Origin: Tolypeutes matacus | Taxonomy: Eukaryota > Chordata > Mammalia > Cingulata > Chlamyphoridae | DNA length: 64,000 nucleotides | Direction: 5' to 3' | Assembly (NCBI GenBank): GCA_026826555.1 | Contig: JAKSZT010054457.1 | Span: 8,467,292 to 8,531,291 of the forward strand | Shown here: positions 25,021-36,411 of the stretch, piece after piece | Layout: every line of letters begins with the position of its first letter | Position numbering within the stretch: the stretch's first letter is position 1 | The notes under the pieces: generated by a model | What the model was told of the DNA's origin: nothing | Databases searched by the model: none | Seen by the model: only the letters and a program-made list of their open reading frames with translations | Program-made: the position numbers and the translations under genes

Positions 25021-25580
25021 TAGCCTTTCAGAAAGCTATCTGCCTCTTTTTCTTCAGGCAGGTTAGATTCCTAACAGTTTGCCAGAGACCTGCTGATTAG
25101 GCAACTGTCTGTCCTCAAGCCCTCTCTAATCTATTTCCGCTCTTTACCTGGGCTGCTGGCATGACAGCCTGCCTGAGGACAACCCCCTCCCTTCTCCCTG
25201 TGGGGTCGGGCTCCCCTCCAAGATTTAAAGGGGGTTCAGCTGGTCCAATTCATGGCAAAGAAATGACTCTGCCTCTCCCAGACCCCTCTTCCTCCCAGGG
25301 AATGCCCCCTCACACTCCCTTTCTCAGCAAGTTAGTGGCTCCACCTTGGCTGCTTGCCCCGTGGGTGGGTATATCTGCCGCTCCCAGCCAGATGACTGAA
25401 CAACTCACAGTTTTCTTTTGGCTTCTTTCTCTCTCCAGAACCTTCCCAGATTACTCAGGGAACATTCCTGTGCTATACACACCCAAAGTAGTTCCCTCAG
25501 ATAGGCCTCTTTCCTCTCTCTGCTACCCTTTCAAGGGTTGGACTCTGCCTACCATCCTAAGAGCGATTTTCCTGGAACTC
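25021..25580 (-). promoter_or_regulatory. L1 5' UTR, GC-richer outer part
   Basis: The 5' end of the L1 (minus sense) before the right-hand target-site duplication at 25581. It is clearly richer in C on the plus strand than the neighbourhood (CTCTGCCTCTCCCAGACCCC). A chance open frame crosses it (25161-25601). Its role as an internal promoter is inferred from position in the element. Confidence 0.5.
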
Positions 25581-25590
25581 CCACATTTTA

Positions 25591-26995
25591 TGCAAATATA
25601 AATAATGTGGAAACAGTTTTGGAATTCGCTAATCAGTAGAAGCTGTAAGAATTGTGCAGTGCTTGATACGATAAGCCTAGATTGCTTTCAAGAGATTGTG
25701 AAATATGGATGCTAAAGGTAATTGTGATGAGGATTTAGAAGAAATTGATGAATATTTGTTGGAAACCAGAGGAAAAGGCAATCCATGTTTTAAAGTGGCA
25801 GAGAACTTGCTAAAATTGAGTTCTGATTTTGGATGAAAGGCAGAATTTGAAAGCAGTGTGCTTGAATATTTAGTTGAGAAGTTATCTAAAGTAAATGCGG
25901 AATATGCAGCCTGTTTCCTCTGTGCAGCTTATAATTAAATGTGGAAGGAAAAGGATACACTCATAAGTGAACTCCCAGACACACACACACACACAAAACA
26001 AAAACAAAAACAAAAATACAGTAATTGATGGTTTCAAAAATTTTGAGCTTCCCCAAAACAAGTTCCCAGAGAATAGTGCTCCACGTGAGGACTTAACTGA
26101 ACATGAATCCAGTCAACCATTTCAGTGCAAGTCAGGAATGGAAATGCAGTTGTCTAGAAAGGATCTGTAGAAAGCTTTTTTTTGCTGGATGGTTTGGACC
26201 CTTGTGTACTACATGCAAAATGGACAATTTTTTTCTGAAGTCTTTATGAACAGAATCACTGCCAATCTGGACTAAAAGGACCAGAAAAAGAACAAATTGA
26301 AGGAAATATAACTTCAAGGGCAGAACCATAAAGATGAGGTCTGGACTGAAGACCTCTTCCCAGGCCAAGAGAGAGGGCTCACCTATTTGTGTGGAAAAGG
26401 TGAGTCTGCCCCAGCACTTGGAGAAGTTGGGCCTTCTGCACTTTTGTTCAGGAAGAGTGCTATCACTCATTGTTCTCAAAGAATGGAGCCTGTGACAAGG
26501 GGATTGTGGAGAGTCTGGCTACCATCCAATGCTTGATGAGGGTGGAACCTGTGCTCCAGTGTTTGAGGAGAACATGGCTGCTACACAAGCACTTGGAAAG
26601 GTTGGGGCTACGGCTCCATCAGGACTGGAGGACAAAACATTGTTCCATAGATGATTCTCAGACCCTGAAATCTAATGGATTATTCCCTGCAGGGTTTGTT
26701 TGAGATCAGTGACATCTGCTTTCCTTTCAATTTTTCCATACAAAAATGGGGATGTTTATCCTATGCCTGTTCTTCCATTGCATGTTGGAAATGGATAAGT
26801 TGTTTTCTAGATTTCACAGGTCCACAGACAGAAGGGAATTGTGCCCCAGTACAGACACCCATAACTAAGTTTGATGAGACTTTGTACTAAACATTGTTTT
26901 CAAAATGATTTAATGCTTTAGGGATATTGTTGTGGAATAAGTGTATTTTGCATATGTAAAGAACATGTCTTTTTGGGGTCCAGAGGTGTAGTGTG
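25591..26995 (+). mobile_element. ERVL-MaLR-type internal region
   Basis: Resumes the internal region interrupted at 16092: AATGTGGAAACAGTTTTGG then GAAGCTGTAAGAATTGTGCA. Near the 3' side, CAAAAATGGGGATGTTTATC, CTATGCCTGTTCTTCCATTG and GTTGTTTTCTAGATTTCACA follow, in the same order, the 3' internal sequence of MST/THE1-type elements as I recall them. MaLR internal regions have no intact viral genes, and none is open here. A (CA)n and CAAAAA-rich patch sits at 25979-26015. Confidence 0.65.
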
Positions 26996-27150
26996 ATGGT
27001 TTGAAGCTGTATGTATTCCAAAAAAAGCATGTTCTTAAATTTAATCCATTCCTGTGGGTATGAACCCATTGTAAGTAGGTAGGACTTTATCCTATTACTG
27101 GAGTCCTTTATAAACTGAATGATAACAGAGAGAGAGAGAGAGAGAGAGAG

Positions 27151-27188
<38 letters not shown>

Positions 27189-27205
27189 AGAGAGAGAGAG
27201 GCTGA
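26996..27205 (+). mobile_element. 3' LTR of the MaLR-type provirus (truncated)
   Basis: TGATGGTTTGAAGCTGTATG, then CTAATCC-type and ATGAACCCATTGTAAGTAGG segments, and ATTACTGGAGTCCTTTATAA, match the LTR at 15618. The 3' half is missing: the copy ends in a GA simple repeat at the place where the other LTR copies have a short GA-rich stretch. Confidence 0.7.
27127..27200 (+). repeat. (GA)n microsatellite
   Basis: Almost pure GA dinucleotides with two short interruptions, arising in the GA-rich part of the LTR. Confidence 0.95.
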
Positions 27206-27239
27206 AAATAACTGAACATCTGCTATATGCAGATCCTGT

Positions 27240-28175
27240 TAGATTATTCGTCTCTACCAGTTTCTTTTTATATCAATGCATAAATTAAATAGGCAAATAG
27301 GCCTTTTTTTTTTTTTAGGGTTAATTTGACCACTATATTACTGGTGAATGATCTCTCTCACTTTCATTCCTTAAAGATAAGTAAGAATTATAATTGGTCG
27401 CTTGACACCAGAACAGCACATGAAGGTTCTCTTTACGTTTAGCCTGATCTCACAAAGGGATGCCCAATCTTATATGTACTCCTAGTATTGTTGCCATTAG
27501 AAGGAGGATGCTTGGAGTGAGTAGAAGGTACTTTTTATGCTAAGGTAAAGTGGGAAATTCTGGAATTCAGCTCAATTAAAATCAACTGACTCTTCATATT
27601 CATGTCAGTAAACATTGCTTTAATCAACCAGAGGGAAAATAGCAGCAAATCACTATATAAACAAAAGACAAAAAATAATAATTTGAAATAAAATAAGATT
27701 TTTTTCTACACTAGTTGATAAAGAAAGTTAAAGAGTCCCAAATAACTCTTCAATCCTTGTTTCCTTGGTCAATGAAATGGAATTAGATGAGACCTGACAT
27801 GTACTTGATGGATATTTCTATTCTCATAAACCCTCTGTGGCCACCTCCCACTGTTGTCTCTGCTCTTATTTTGCAGGAACCATATTAGTTCTTTGAGTAG
27901 TTTAATATGTAGAAAACTTGAATTAGGTCAAACTTTCATGACACCAAAATGTTCCTTCTCTTATATTAGGCAGTGCATGGCACAGGAGCTTAAGAGAGGG
28001 ACTGAAATTATATGTGAGTTTAGGATAATATTGAACAGTAATAATTAATATTCAGTTCAAAGAGTATCTGATTTAAGTGGAATGCTACAGACAGCAGGTG
28101 CATTAAGCTTTGAACTCACCGAGGATTCACATTGAGATCAGCTCCTTTCAGTGTGACCATTCCCAGAGGCAGCTA
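27240..28175. repeat. Duplicated block A, copy 1
   Basis: Non-coding sequence similar to 56180-57100 and, for its first 300 bases, to 38990-39205. Shared landmarks: TCATTCCTTAAAGATAAGTA / TCATTCCAGAAAAATAAGTG, GACACCAGAACAGCACATGA / GGCACCAGGATGGCACCTGG, ACCAGAGGGAAAATAGCAGC / ACCAGAGGGAAAAAGGCAGT. Order is preserved. It lies upstream of the OR9G pseudogene and appears to be part of a unit duplicated with the receptor. Confidence 0.75.
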
Positions 28176-29400
28176 CTTCTTGCAGAGCCTTCTGGTCAAG
28201 ACAGATGTCTGATAGAAGGGAAGGAGAGTTATTTTTTGTGGAGAAAGATTTCCAGCACCTCTAGAATCCAAGAAGACATGCAGCCAACTTTAAACCTATG
28301 AACTAATGGAAAATAAATGCAGCTCAAGAAAAAAACAAACAAACAAAAAACAAAAAACAACTCTCCTTTCTGTCTATACAAATATGAATGTATAAAAAAA
28401 AGAGCAAATAATTATGCATTATATTTCACTAATTCTTATCATAAGGAATCTCTGGAGAACTGATTTTTGAAGTTCATATCAAGAAAGGCAATATGTTGCC
28501 CTATATTTGGTTGATTGTTTATCTTATGCACAGTTCTAATTATATATGGGATGTGGGGAGTTTCAAATCATTTGGGGTCTATCCAGAGCTGTGGATAGCA
28601 TGATTATGATATAAAAATTTGTTTTGAAAATAGAAATATAGATTCTAAACATTCTAGTGGCATGATAAATTCTCTCATTAAATAAGAGCTCTTAATTCTA
28701 CAGAATATTCAACCAGTAATATGAACACAAATATCCATCAATTAGCATTTTCCTACTTATCCTCAGGATGTATTTGAGGATCAGACTTGTAGCTAAGATC
28801 TCAAATTCCAATTACAAAAAGAAATCTACTCTTTTATGATGCAATTTCACATTATCTACTCCATTCCAAACTTTGTGTTTGGTTTTGGAGAAAAAAGAGT
28901 AGTTAAATATTTTCAATTCAAGGAAATTACAATCTAGTGACTGTCTAAGATTACTGTAAAACAGTTGGTAGAATAATTTTTGTTTCTCCATGTAATTCTC
29001 TAGGAAAAGACAAAGGGAAGAGATTTCAGAGCATACTTTAACTTTAATTTACATGGGCCCCAATTACCCTAAATCCAAAAGAAAAGACAAACAACTCACC
29101 TTTACCACCAAATGAGGACAAATTAGATTGAAAATATTGATAATCCACATTATATAGTGGGGAACATAACTGAGATCTTAAGACAGCAGCATAGAACTGA
29201 TTCCCAGTTACTTAAATAGGAGTAACTTGCAGTTCAGCATGAACATGTCTCATGAAGAGACACAAAGGTATGTCAACTGGGAATTTTTAAAATGATATAA
29301 AATGGCAAATGATGGGAAGAGGGGGATACAGAATATTTTAAGTCAGAATCTACTCATTGATCTTTTCACAGAAAGGTACTGTAGAAATCCAAAATCAATT
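28176..29400. other. Intergenic sequence before the OR pseudogene
   Basis: No gene is recognised. The segment 28176-28365 ends GGAAAATAAATGCAGCTCAAG plus a CAAA-rich run, which could be the poly(A) tail of a small retrocopy of unknown source. The rest is AT-rich. A splice-acceptor-like TTGATCTTTTCACAG at 29358-29372 stands about 30 bases before the OR homology, as expected for the last exon of an OR gene. Confidence 0.45.
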
Positions 29401-30333
29401 GATGAGAAAAATATCATCAAAGTGAAGGAGTTCATTGTTTTAGGGTTCACAGCTGACTTGTAGTTGCAGAGAGTACTTTTTTTAATCTTCCTCATAATTT
29501 ACGTCTTCAGTCTCTTGGGGAACCTCACCCTGGTTTCTCTGACATGTGCTGATTCTTTCCTCCACATACCATGTATTTCTTCATAGGGCACCTGTCATTC
29601 TTGGACCTCTGGTATTCTTCTGTCTATGCCCCCAAAAAGTCTGATTAACTGCACCTCTGAAGACAAAAGCATTTCCTTTGCTGGCTGCTTGGCTCAGTTC
29701 TCCTTTTCTGCTGGGCTGGCCTGCAGTGAGAGTTACTTGTTGGCTGTCATGGCTTATGACCGCAATGTGGCCATCTCCAACCCCCTGCTTTATTCCCGGG
29801 CAATGTCCCCAGGGTTATGTGCCAGTCTTATTGTAGCTTCATACTTTGGTGGCTTTATTAACTCAACAATCATCACCAGCAAGACATTTACCCTGAGCTT
29901 CTGTGGCAACAATGTCATCGATGATTTCTTCTGTGATCTGCCTCCCCTTGTGAAGTTGGCATGTGATGTGAAGGAGAGCTACCAGGCTGAGCTCTATTTC
30001 ATACTAGCCTCCAATGTCATCGCTCCCACCATACTTATTCTTGCCTCCTATCTCTTCATCATTGCTGCCATTTTGAACATTTGCTCTAAACCAAGGTCAT
30101 CTGAAGGCTTTTTCCACTTGTGGCTTTCATGTGACAGCTGTCACCTTTTATTATGGTTCAAATCTCTTCAGTTACTCCAGACCAAGCACTAGCTATGCCC
30201 TGGAATGGGATAAAGTGGTGTCGTATTCTATACTGTGGTGATTCCAATGTTGAACCCTTTGATCTACAGCTTAAGAAATAAAGATGTGAAAGATGCCCTG
30301 AAGAAATTTTTGCCTAGAGCCAAAGTTTCTTAA
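29401..30333 (+). pseudogene. OR9G-like olfactory receptor pseudogene
   Basis: OR genes encode seven-transmembrane odorant receptors of the class A GPCR family. The longest open part (29626-30192) has SEDKSISFAGC, MAYDRNVAIS (TM3-end motif, with the usual R-Y changed to R-N) and the OR9G-type loop NNVIDDFFCDLPPLVK. No start Met is seen before VKEF at 29422. Breaks: an in-frame TAG at 29461; a 1-base deletion near 29569; a 1-base insertion in the A-run at 29634-29638; a 1-base insertion near 30090; a 1-base deletion near 30223. The last frame ends with [18 protein letters not shown] and TAA at 30331. It is closest in my memory to OR9G, and to the intact gene at 48750. It is not functional. Confidence 0.9.
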
Positions 30334-31315
30334 ATGAAAATACTTGTCAAACAATGGCCATATTTTTTCCAATTTTCTCCATATCATTATAATGATCTGG
30401 AACTCCAGATATAAATAAATCAAGAAAACAGTAAATAATTGGGCAGAGTGGAAACACAAATTTTCTTTTGTCTTTTTAAGTTGTGTAGTGATGTATTTGA
30501 ATGTATTTTTATAATATTTTAGTATACATAGGGTTGTAACTTTTGGAAAGATGCTGTCTGTTTTCTTGGAACATAGTCTATAAAACTGCTCATATTTTGA
30601 GATGGTTAAAAGAAAAGCTGGTTTATTTTTACTTTCACTCAAAAGTTCATAAGGTGCTTGTACATCTATTTCAATCTACACATGTGAAAATAGAAATAAT
30701 ACTACTGGCTTTAGGCCCATTGTTAGGATTATGTGTTTTAAATGATTTTCTTTGAATCATGTCATTCATAGGTAAAAAATAAAGAGGGTAAACTGGGAAA
30801 TTGATTCCAAAGGTACTACATTACTTATTGGGAGAGAGTACGTGTTAGGAAGTCATGAGATAATAACCTACTATAAAGTGGAACTGAAAATATATTTTTA
30901 AATTATTTTTCTTCATGATTTTTGCCATGACATAAAGATCACAGACTTCCTTAGGTGCATGAGAGAACAAACATCTTTCCTTGGGGTCACTATGAGCTTC
31001 CAGAAATATAATTTTTCCCCAAAATTAAAGAATCAAGGGTAAAATTAGATCAGCTGTATAAGTAACACAGTAATAGATGATAGATATCTAGACAGATAGA
31101 TTGCAAAGAGCTTTAAATCTAAATGCAAGATTCAGAGTAACAATCTATTGGTTGAAGCAGTGATGTATAACATACTATTTTCCATGAATGTTTGTATTTT
31201 TTGCTTGCTCAGTTTTCCATATGATTGATTTGTAATTTAAAATGGAGAATATCTCAATGTGGTACATCACATTTCCCAAATGTAACAACATTTTAAAATA
31301 TAAATATGAAGTTGT
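30334..31315. other. Unassigned AT-rich intergenic sequence
   Basis: No gene or clear repeat is recognised downstream of the pseudogene. A short stretch at 30335-30365 may correspond to the sequence just after the stop of the minus-strand OR gene, but the match is weak. Confidence 0.4.
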
Positions 31316-31319
31316 GCCA

Positions 31320-32320
31320 ACATAAAAAATCCCTTTTATTGGTTTCCAAGGAAAAATAGGAGTTTGCTGAAGGACAAGACAAAGAAGGATAACATAACCA
31401 GAGCAAAGAGCATATGGCTAGAAACAAAATTATGGACCACAAGACATAGTCTACAAAATCTAACTACCCCAACTGGAAAATTTCTATGATTACAGACATT
31501 TAATATTTATATTCTGACATATCCATAATGATTCAATTTTTAATAAAACACTGCTTATTTCATAATGTCCTCCATAATTTATCATCTTCAAACTTGTAAT
31601 GAATTAAATTGAGTCTTTGGAGACTGAGGTAAATTTTTTCTGCGGTGTTGCATGGAAGGAGTCCCAAAAGGCTTTGAAGAAATACATATATTGCATCCAG
31701 CAAAGGCAATTTGAAAAAGTCATAGCAGAAGGAAAAGAGTGTCACTTTGAGAAAATCACCTTTCTGACCAAGGGTAAGTACCTGGGATCAGGGGCAGCAA
31801 AGCATTTTAACCTCTCTGTGTCCTCTCCTGACATTAGGAATGGGGTTGCACAATCTCAATTGGCTCACAAAGGGTCATTGCTGTACCAAATATGCACACA
31901 CACTCCACAATACATGCATACATCCACATGCACACTCACACCCTCTCACACCCACACAATCATATGCTCCCCTCTAAAATAGGACATCATCCAATGATTT
32001 TTTTGGCCCTCATCAAGTTGGAAATTCATTCTGGTAGTTGCATTGAGGCCATCATATATTCACTTCCATTGTAAAGAAATCAAGGGGACAATAAAAGCAG
32101 CATGCTTTTTTACTCATGTTGGTGCTTCCCAGGCAATCAGAAGATGGCATTTTTATTTCCTGATAGTGATTTTCATGTACAAGAAGGACACAATTCTTCC
32201 ACAGAATTTTGAGTGCTCCCAGTGAAGGAGTGGTGAGCAAGGCTGCTATGGGGGAAGTTACATTTTGAGAAGCCCTTCAGATCTGATTATTTCTGTGCCT
32301 TTTATTTCACTTTCACATTT
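31320..32320. repeat. Duplicated block B, copy 1
   Basis: Similar in order to 39606-40570. Examples: CCAGAGCAAAGAGCATATGG / ATCAGAGCAAAGATTTTATG; CTGGGATCAGGGGCAGC / CTGGGATCAGGGACAGC; GGGTCATTGCTGTACCAAAT / GGATCATTGCTGTGCCAAAA, then a CA-rich stretch (31892-31965) in both. Non-coding. Small open frames across it are not conserved between the two copies. Confidence 0.75.
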
Positions 32321-32452
32321 GAGGTCTTGCGAATCAGTCCTCTTGTTTATTCATTCTTATTAGTTTTATGGTACCTGTAGCAGTGAAAGTCCAGTTGAGG
32401 GTAGAATTTTTCCTGAATATAAATGTAACTATCTTCATGTATACATATACGC

Positions 32453-32680
32453 ATATATATAAAACCCCATTTGATATTAAAAAAAATAACAAAAAAAGAC
32501 AGCTCAAAATGTTATGGAAGTAAGATTACTCCAAAAAAAGTTCTTTCCAGTTCTCTCTCTCTCTATATATATATAAAACCCCATTTGAAATTAAAAAACA
32601 AAACAAAACAAAAAACTAATAGAAAACGACAGCTTAACAAGTTATGGAAATAAGATTACTCCAAAAAAATTTCTTTCCAG
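32453..32680 (+). repeat. Two-copy direct tandem repeat (~115-130 bp)
   Basis: Each unit starts TATATATAAAACCCCATTTG and ends AAGATTACTCC plus an A-run and TTCTTTCCAG. The first runs about 32453-32550 and the second about 32567-32680. The second is longer through a (CAAAA)-type expansion. Confidence 0.85.
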
Positions 32681-32724
32681 GTCTAGATATCTTTCAATTT
32701 TGAATTCCTAGGGAATTCTGATCT

Positions 32725-33090
32725 AAAAGTTTTGATATGATGAATGTACAACTTTGTGATTATACACTTTGGATAGATCATATGGTATGTGAATATATCT
32801 CAATAAAACTGCTTAATAAACAAATAAATAATTTGTGCAAGAATAGCCAGAAATAGCAGCTATACACAGCAAGGCATCCAGAGAGATTGAGAGATGAAGG
32901 ATTTTCTTGGTTGTTTGTCTGTTTTGTGTTTATTATTATTACAGAAATAATGAAAATGCTTTAATAATGATTGAAGTGATGAACACACAACTATGTGATT
33001 ATACCAAAACCACTGATTGTACATTTTGGATAAATTTTATGCTTTATTAGTATGTAACAATAAAATTGATTTGTTTAAGAAACTTCACAA
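32725..33090 (+). repeat. Two L1-type 3' ends on the plus strand
   Basis: Two similar termini: one ending ATATCTCAATAAAACTGCTT (about 32840) and one with CACTGATTGTACATTTTGGA and AACAATAAAATTGATTTG (about 33075). Both have the L1-like 3'-terminal layout with a polyadenylation signal. They differ from the minus-strand L1 3' UTR family. Confidence 0.5.
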
Positions 33091-33514
33091 AATATACATG
33101 TAATTTTTCTACAATAGTGAACATTTCTTTGTAAAATTTCAAACAAATTAAAATGTTCTTTTAATTTTCATAGTAGTTATATTCCTGACAAAAATAATCT
33201 CTATCTATTTGTGTTCTTCACAGACAGGTATAGAAAGGAAAAAAGAAACCTCCCCACAAAATAGTCAGCCTGACCAAAGAACAAGTTGTTTGTTTTCTCA
33301 CATAGAGTGAGTTTATAACGAAGTTGGTTTTCATACAGCAGCTGCTAGTCTATCATTACATGTCTTGATAGATAAGATATATGTCTTAGAAGTCAGAGAT
33401 ATCTGCTCAAACTGGAGAGAGCTGGGGTAACATACAAAGAATATTTGACCTCCAGGCAAATACTGTATACATTATTTACAGGATGTACAGACTTAAAGAA
33501 AGCACTAGCGAGTT

Positions 33515-33625
33515 TCTTTATATGTGAAACAGGGAATATTTCTCTCTCCATAGGGTTGTTTTAAAGATTAATGGAGAAAACCTGTGCAAGGCCTGAGACC
33601 AGTGCCTGGAAGATGGTAAATACTC
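33515..33625 (+). repeat. MIR SINE relic
   Basis: TATGTGAAACAGGGAATATT, CCATAGGGTTGTTTTAAAGA and GTGCCTGGAAGATGGTAAAT follow the 3' half of MIR. The paralogous copy is at 52400-52520, so the insertion predates the duplication. Confidence 0.6.
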
Positions 33626-33639
33626 AAGTTAAAAGTAAT

Positions 33640-33705
33640 CCTTAATGGAGGATGGATGTGGCTCACCTTTGATACAAAAAAAAAAAAAAAAAAAAAAAAA
33701 AATCT
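33640..33705 (+). repeat. Short SINE-like fragment with poly(A)
   Basis: GGAGGATGGATGTGGCTCA resembles the 5' end of the tRNA-derived SINE seen elsewhere, followed by a run of about 30 A. The equivalent position in block C copy 2 has neither, so it was inserted after the duplication. The flanks TCACCTTTGATAC and TCACCTTGGATGC look like a target duplication. Confidence 0.5.
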
Positions 33706-35926
33706 CTTCACTCACCTTGGATGCAAATACAAAATAGGGCACACATCTTGTTGCTTCTCCTGAAATCTACCTATGTACATAAGTTGAGAAAAGGGTTGGA
33801 ATAGCTGAGTTCTTTGTCATTTAGAACCAGAAGATTTGATAACCTTACAATGTATGCAAAGCAGACTAGATTACCCCTTGTAATTCCCCCTTTTTCTGGG
33901 AGTCTTATAATGTATGTCTTACTGCTTTCTCAAAAAATATCAAAATAAAAATATTAAACATTTCTTGGTATCTTTTAGTCCCTTAGTCTGAAAGTCTCTC
34001 CTACCTAACTTGCTGCCTCAATTGCTCTTGAGATATTCACAAGAGTCATTTCCTTTGTTAAGTAGTTCTTGATGCTTGCTTTTTTTCTGTTGTTGTTTAA
34101 TTTTTCTCCCTTTTTCTTCCCTAATTATTAATTGCTCTTTTGTGAAAAAACATGAGAAATAGTACATCTGTTTTTTGTCCTCTCAGCTGTCTCAGAAACT
34201 GCTCTAGTATTATGGTAAAGATCTTTTTTAGCATTTGACATAATTTAGCATGTAAATGTCTATTGGAAGGTTGTCAGCAACAAATAGAATTTTTCATCTA
34301 CATCTAACACCTGAAGAAGACAATTTACCTAAAATTATGAGTCACACAATCAACTGGAATAATCAAATCTGCTGGTCACAGAATCTTTTATGTCAGTTTT
34401 TAGATAACAAGGGTTGTAGATTCTTAGAACCCTCAGGATTTCATAGCTCGGGGGAAGACAAACAAGAGAATTTAAAAAAAAAATTGGGCATTGAAACATC
34501 GGTTCTTATTCAGCAAGACAGCAAATAGTATTTTGGAGTTTGTGATAACGGGAGAAACTCTAATTAGTCAGTATTTTCCTTCTTACTCCACTTAAGGTTG
34601 TGAAGAAGTTAAACTAAAGATATGTGGAAACTAAACCAATAAAATATGTACTACATATTTGCACATAATTTCTCATTGTCTATCTTGTGTTGGATATTTT
34701 CCATTTGCTCCTTCAAATTCTTTCTCAACCCTTATCTAGGCACCTTGGTTTATTACAGTATAAACCAATATATTCCCCTATATCATATGCATTCCTTTGC
34801 AAAAGTTGCTTTATTAAATCCTTTTAAAATTACACATCTTATGTGGGACATCTGTTACTTGTTGAGTTGATAACTCATACTGGAGCTAGAGGTAGCACCA
34901 GGGGACAAATAGTAAGATGGATCAGAAATGCTCACCTATTTTATAAATAGATAGATGAATCCCTTCCTGGGGAGAAATGAAGCTCTGGTAACCTATGATA
35001 TCCAGGGATATCATGGTGTCATGGCTGGAAGTACAAGTGATCAAAGTATCAAAAAATCAAATATCTATGGCACAGTGGCTTAAAAATAGAAATGATAAAT
35101 CTGCATAGGCCATTGAATATGCTGATATTGGAATCAGTATATATTCACCTGATCACACAGAAAGCCAGGAAGTGTAAAGTGTATCTTAGGAGTTCTTCAT
35201 CTCCTATGTCTCTAGAGCAGATATTGTTGAGGACTAAGGCCAATCCTGATTGTTAGGGTTGCAGAATTGAATTACATTCCAAATACATAGTTGGCCCTTG
35301 GTAGGCATGTAATGGAAATGTAAGAGTATCAACTAGAAAGAAGTGAAATCCTGAGATCTAGGAAGGGAACATTTGGGCAGAAAAAGATAAGTCTGAGAAC
35401 TTTGAAACTCAATTTCCCATGAGCTTCTTACCATGAAAAGCAGCTCTTTCCCACCAACTAAGGCAATAAGGAACTGCCTTAGATAGAAGCTTTTCTCTGA
35501 CCACATCTGGGAGGTCTAAAGTTCATAGATAATGTGAATTATCTGTTTTGTGCAATCTCCTTTGCCATATACTCCATAATCATAAACTTCACACCCCTCG
35601 TCTTATTCCTTCAAGAGTTTCAGGGACACTACTTTCACCCAGGTATTCAGAAATGCTTTATTGGTGGGCTCTTCAATATTCTTGTAAAGCTCTGCCATGG
35701 CTACCACAAACACACTAGAGATGATAGGAAGCTGCAGCAAAACTGAGTTTCCAGAGAGGTGAAAGTCAGGTGGCCATATGTAACAAGAAGGAAACAATTA
35801 ACAAAATAAACCACAATGCCATGTAGGTAATAAAGGTCTTTGTGTGTGTGTGTGTGTGTGTGTATACAGATATCTCTGAGAAGGAGTCCTGGATCATGTG
35901 GACCTTAAAGGATTTAAAAGACAGGG

Positions 35927-36410
35927 AACTGTCTTAGTTTGCCACAGGGCTGCCAGAAATTACTTTGATTTTCTAATGGGAATTTTAATACTGGTAAAGT
36001 TTACAGTTCTAAGACCATCAAATGTTCAAATCAAGGCATCAGCAGAGATGCTTTCTCAACAAAGTCAGATACTAGTAATCCTGGTGTTCTGCCATGTGGG
36101 GAAGCAAGATGGTGGCCAATCTCTGCTGACATTCCTGCCTTCCCCTTCAGAATCTACTGTCTTCTGGAGGCTAGCTGTGGATGATCAGCATAGGGCTTGT
36201 CTCCTTCTGAGTCTCCTCTCTCAGTCTCTGCTGTTCTTCTTTATTCCTGAATCAAGTGGTGGCCTATCAGGGACACAGATCATCTCTTCTAACTTGAGCT
36301 GCTCCATGGGCCCAGCCTCTTGGGGGCTTTGTGCTTAAGTTTTGGCTGTGAATGTTCCTCAGAAATTGTGACTTCTTTTCTCTGTCTGTTTCTCTCTGTG
36401 TCTCCATTCA
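35927..36410. repeat. Dispersed repeat, family unresolved
   Basis: Begins CTGTCTTAGTTTGCCACAGG, then GGAATTTTAATACTGGTAAAG, TTTACAGTTCTAAGACCATC and CAAGATGGTGGCCAATCTCT. This is the layout of a mammalian dispersed repeat I remember from xenarthran-type sequence, but I cannot say whether it is an LTR or a DNA element. It is absent from block C copy 2. An open frame at 35898-36338 is incidental. Confidence 0.5.
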
Positions 36411-36411
36411 T

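Larger units (their letters stand above)
16093..25580 (-). mobile_element. Composite minus-strand L1 insertion splitting the MaLR provirus
   Basis: About 9.5 kb of L1-derived sequence, T-run (tail) at left, lies between two copies of CCACATTTTA (16083-16092 and 25581-25590) that look like a 10-bp target-site duplication. Contents on the plus strand left to right: one L1 3' UTR (16096-17800), a second L1 3' UTR (17930-18950), ORF2 (18955-22713), ORF1 (22830-23660), and a 5' UTR (23660-25580) with another L1 3' UTR fragment inside. Two 3' UTRs in a row mean either a second insertion near the 3' end or a duplicated module. Confidence 0.75.
33215..35900. repeat. Duplicated block C, copy 1
   Basis: Similar in order to 52085-55265. 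Landmarks: AGCCTGACCAAAGAACA / AGCCTGACCAAATAACA; ACCTATGTACATAAGTTGAG in both (33768 and 53451); CTCTCAGCTGTCTCAGAAAC in both (34181 and 53852); a TG repeat near the right end in both (35840-35863 and 55193-55209). The two have since gained and lost pieces: copy 1 has an extra 640 bases at about 35150-35785, and copy 2 has extra sequence at about 52560-53390 and 54430-54760. No coding content. Confidence 0.85.

Noticed and set aside
25161..25601. Plus-strand open frame of 146 codons, Pro/Ser-rich
   Set aside because: It falls in the antisense of an L1 5' UTR, starts outside any known exon structure and crosses the L1 target-site duplication.
26887..27219. Minus-strand frame with a Ser-Leu repeat
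   Set aside because: The repeat is the translation of the (GA)n microsatellite.
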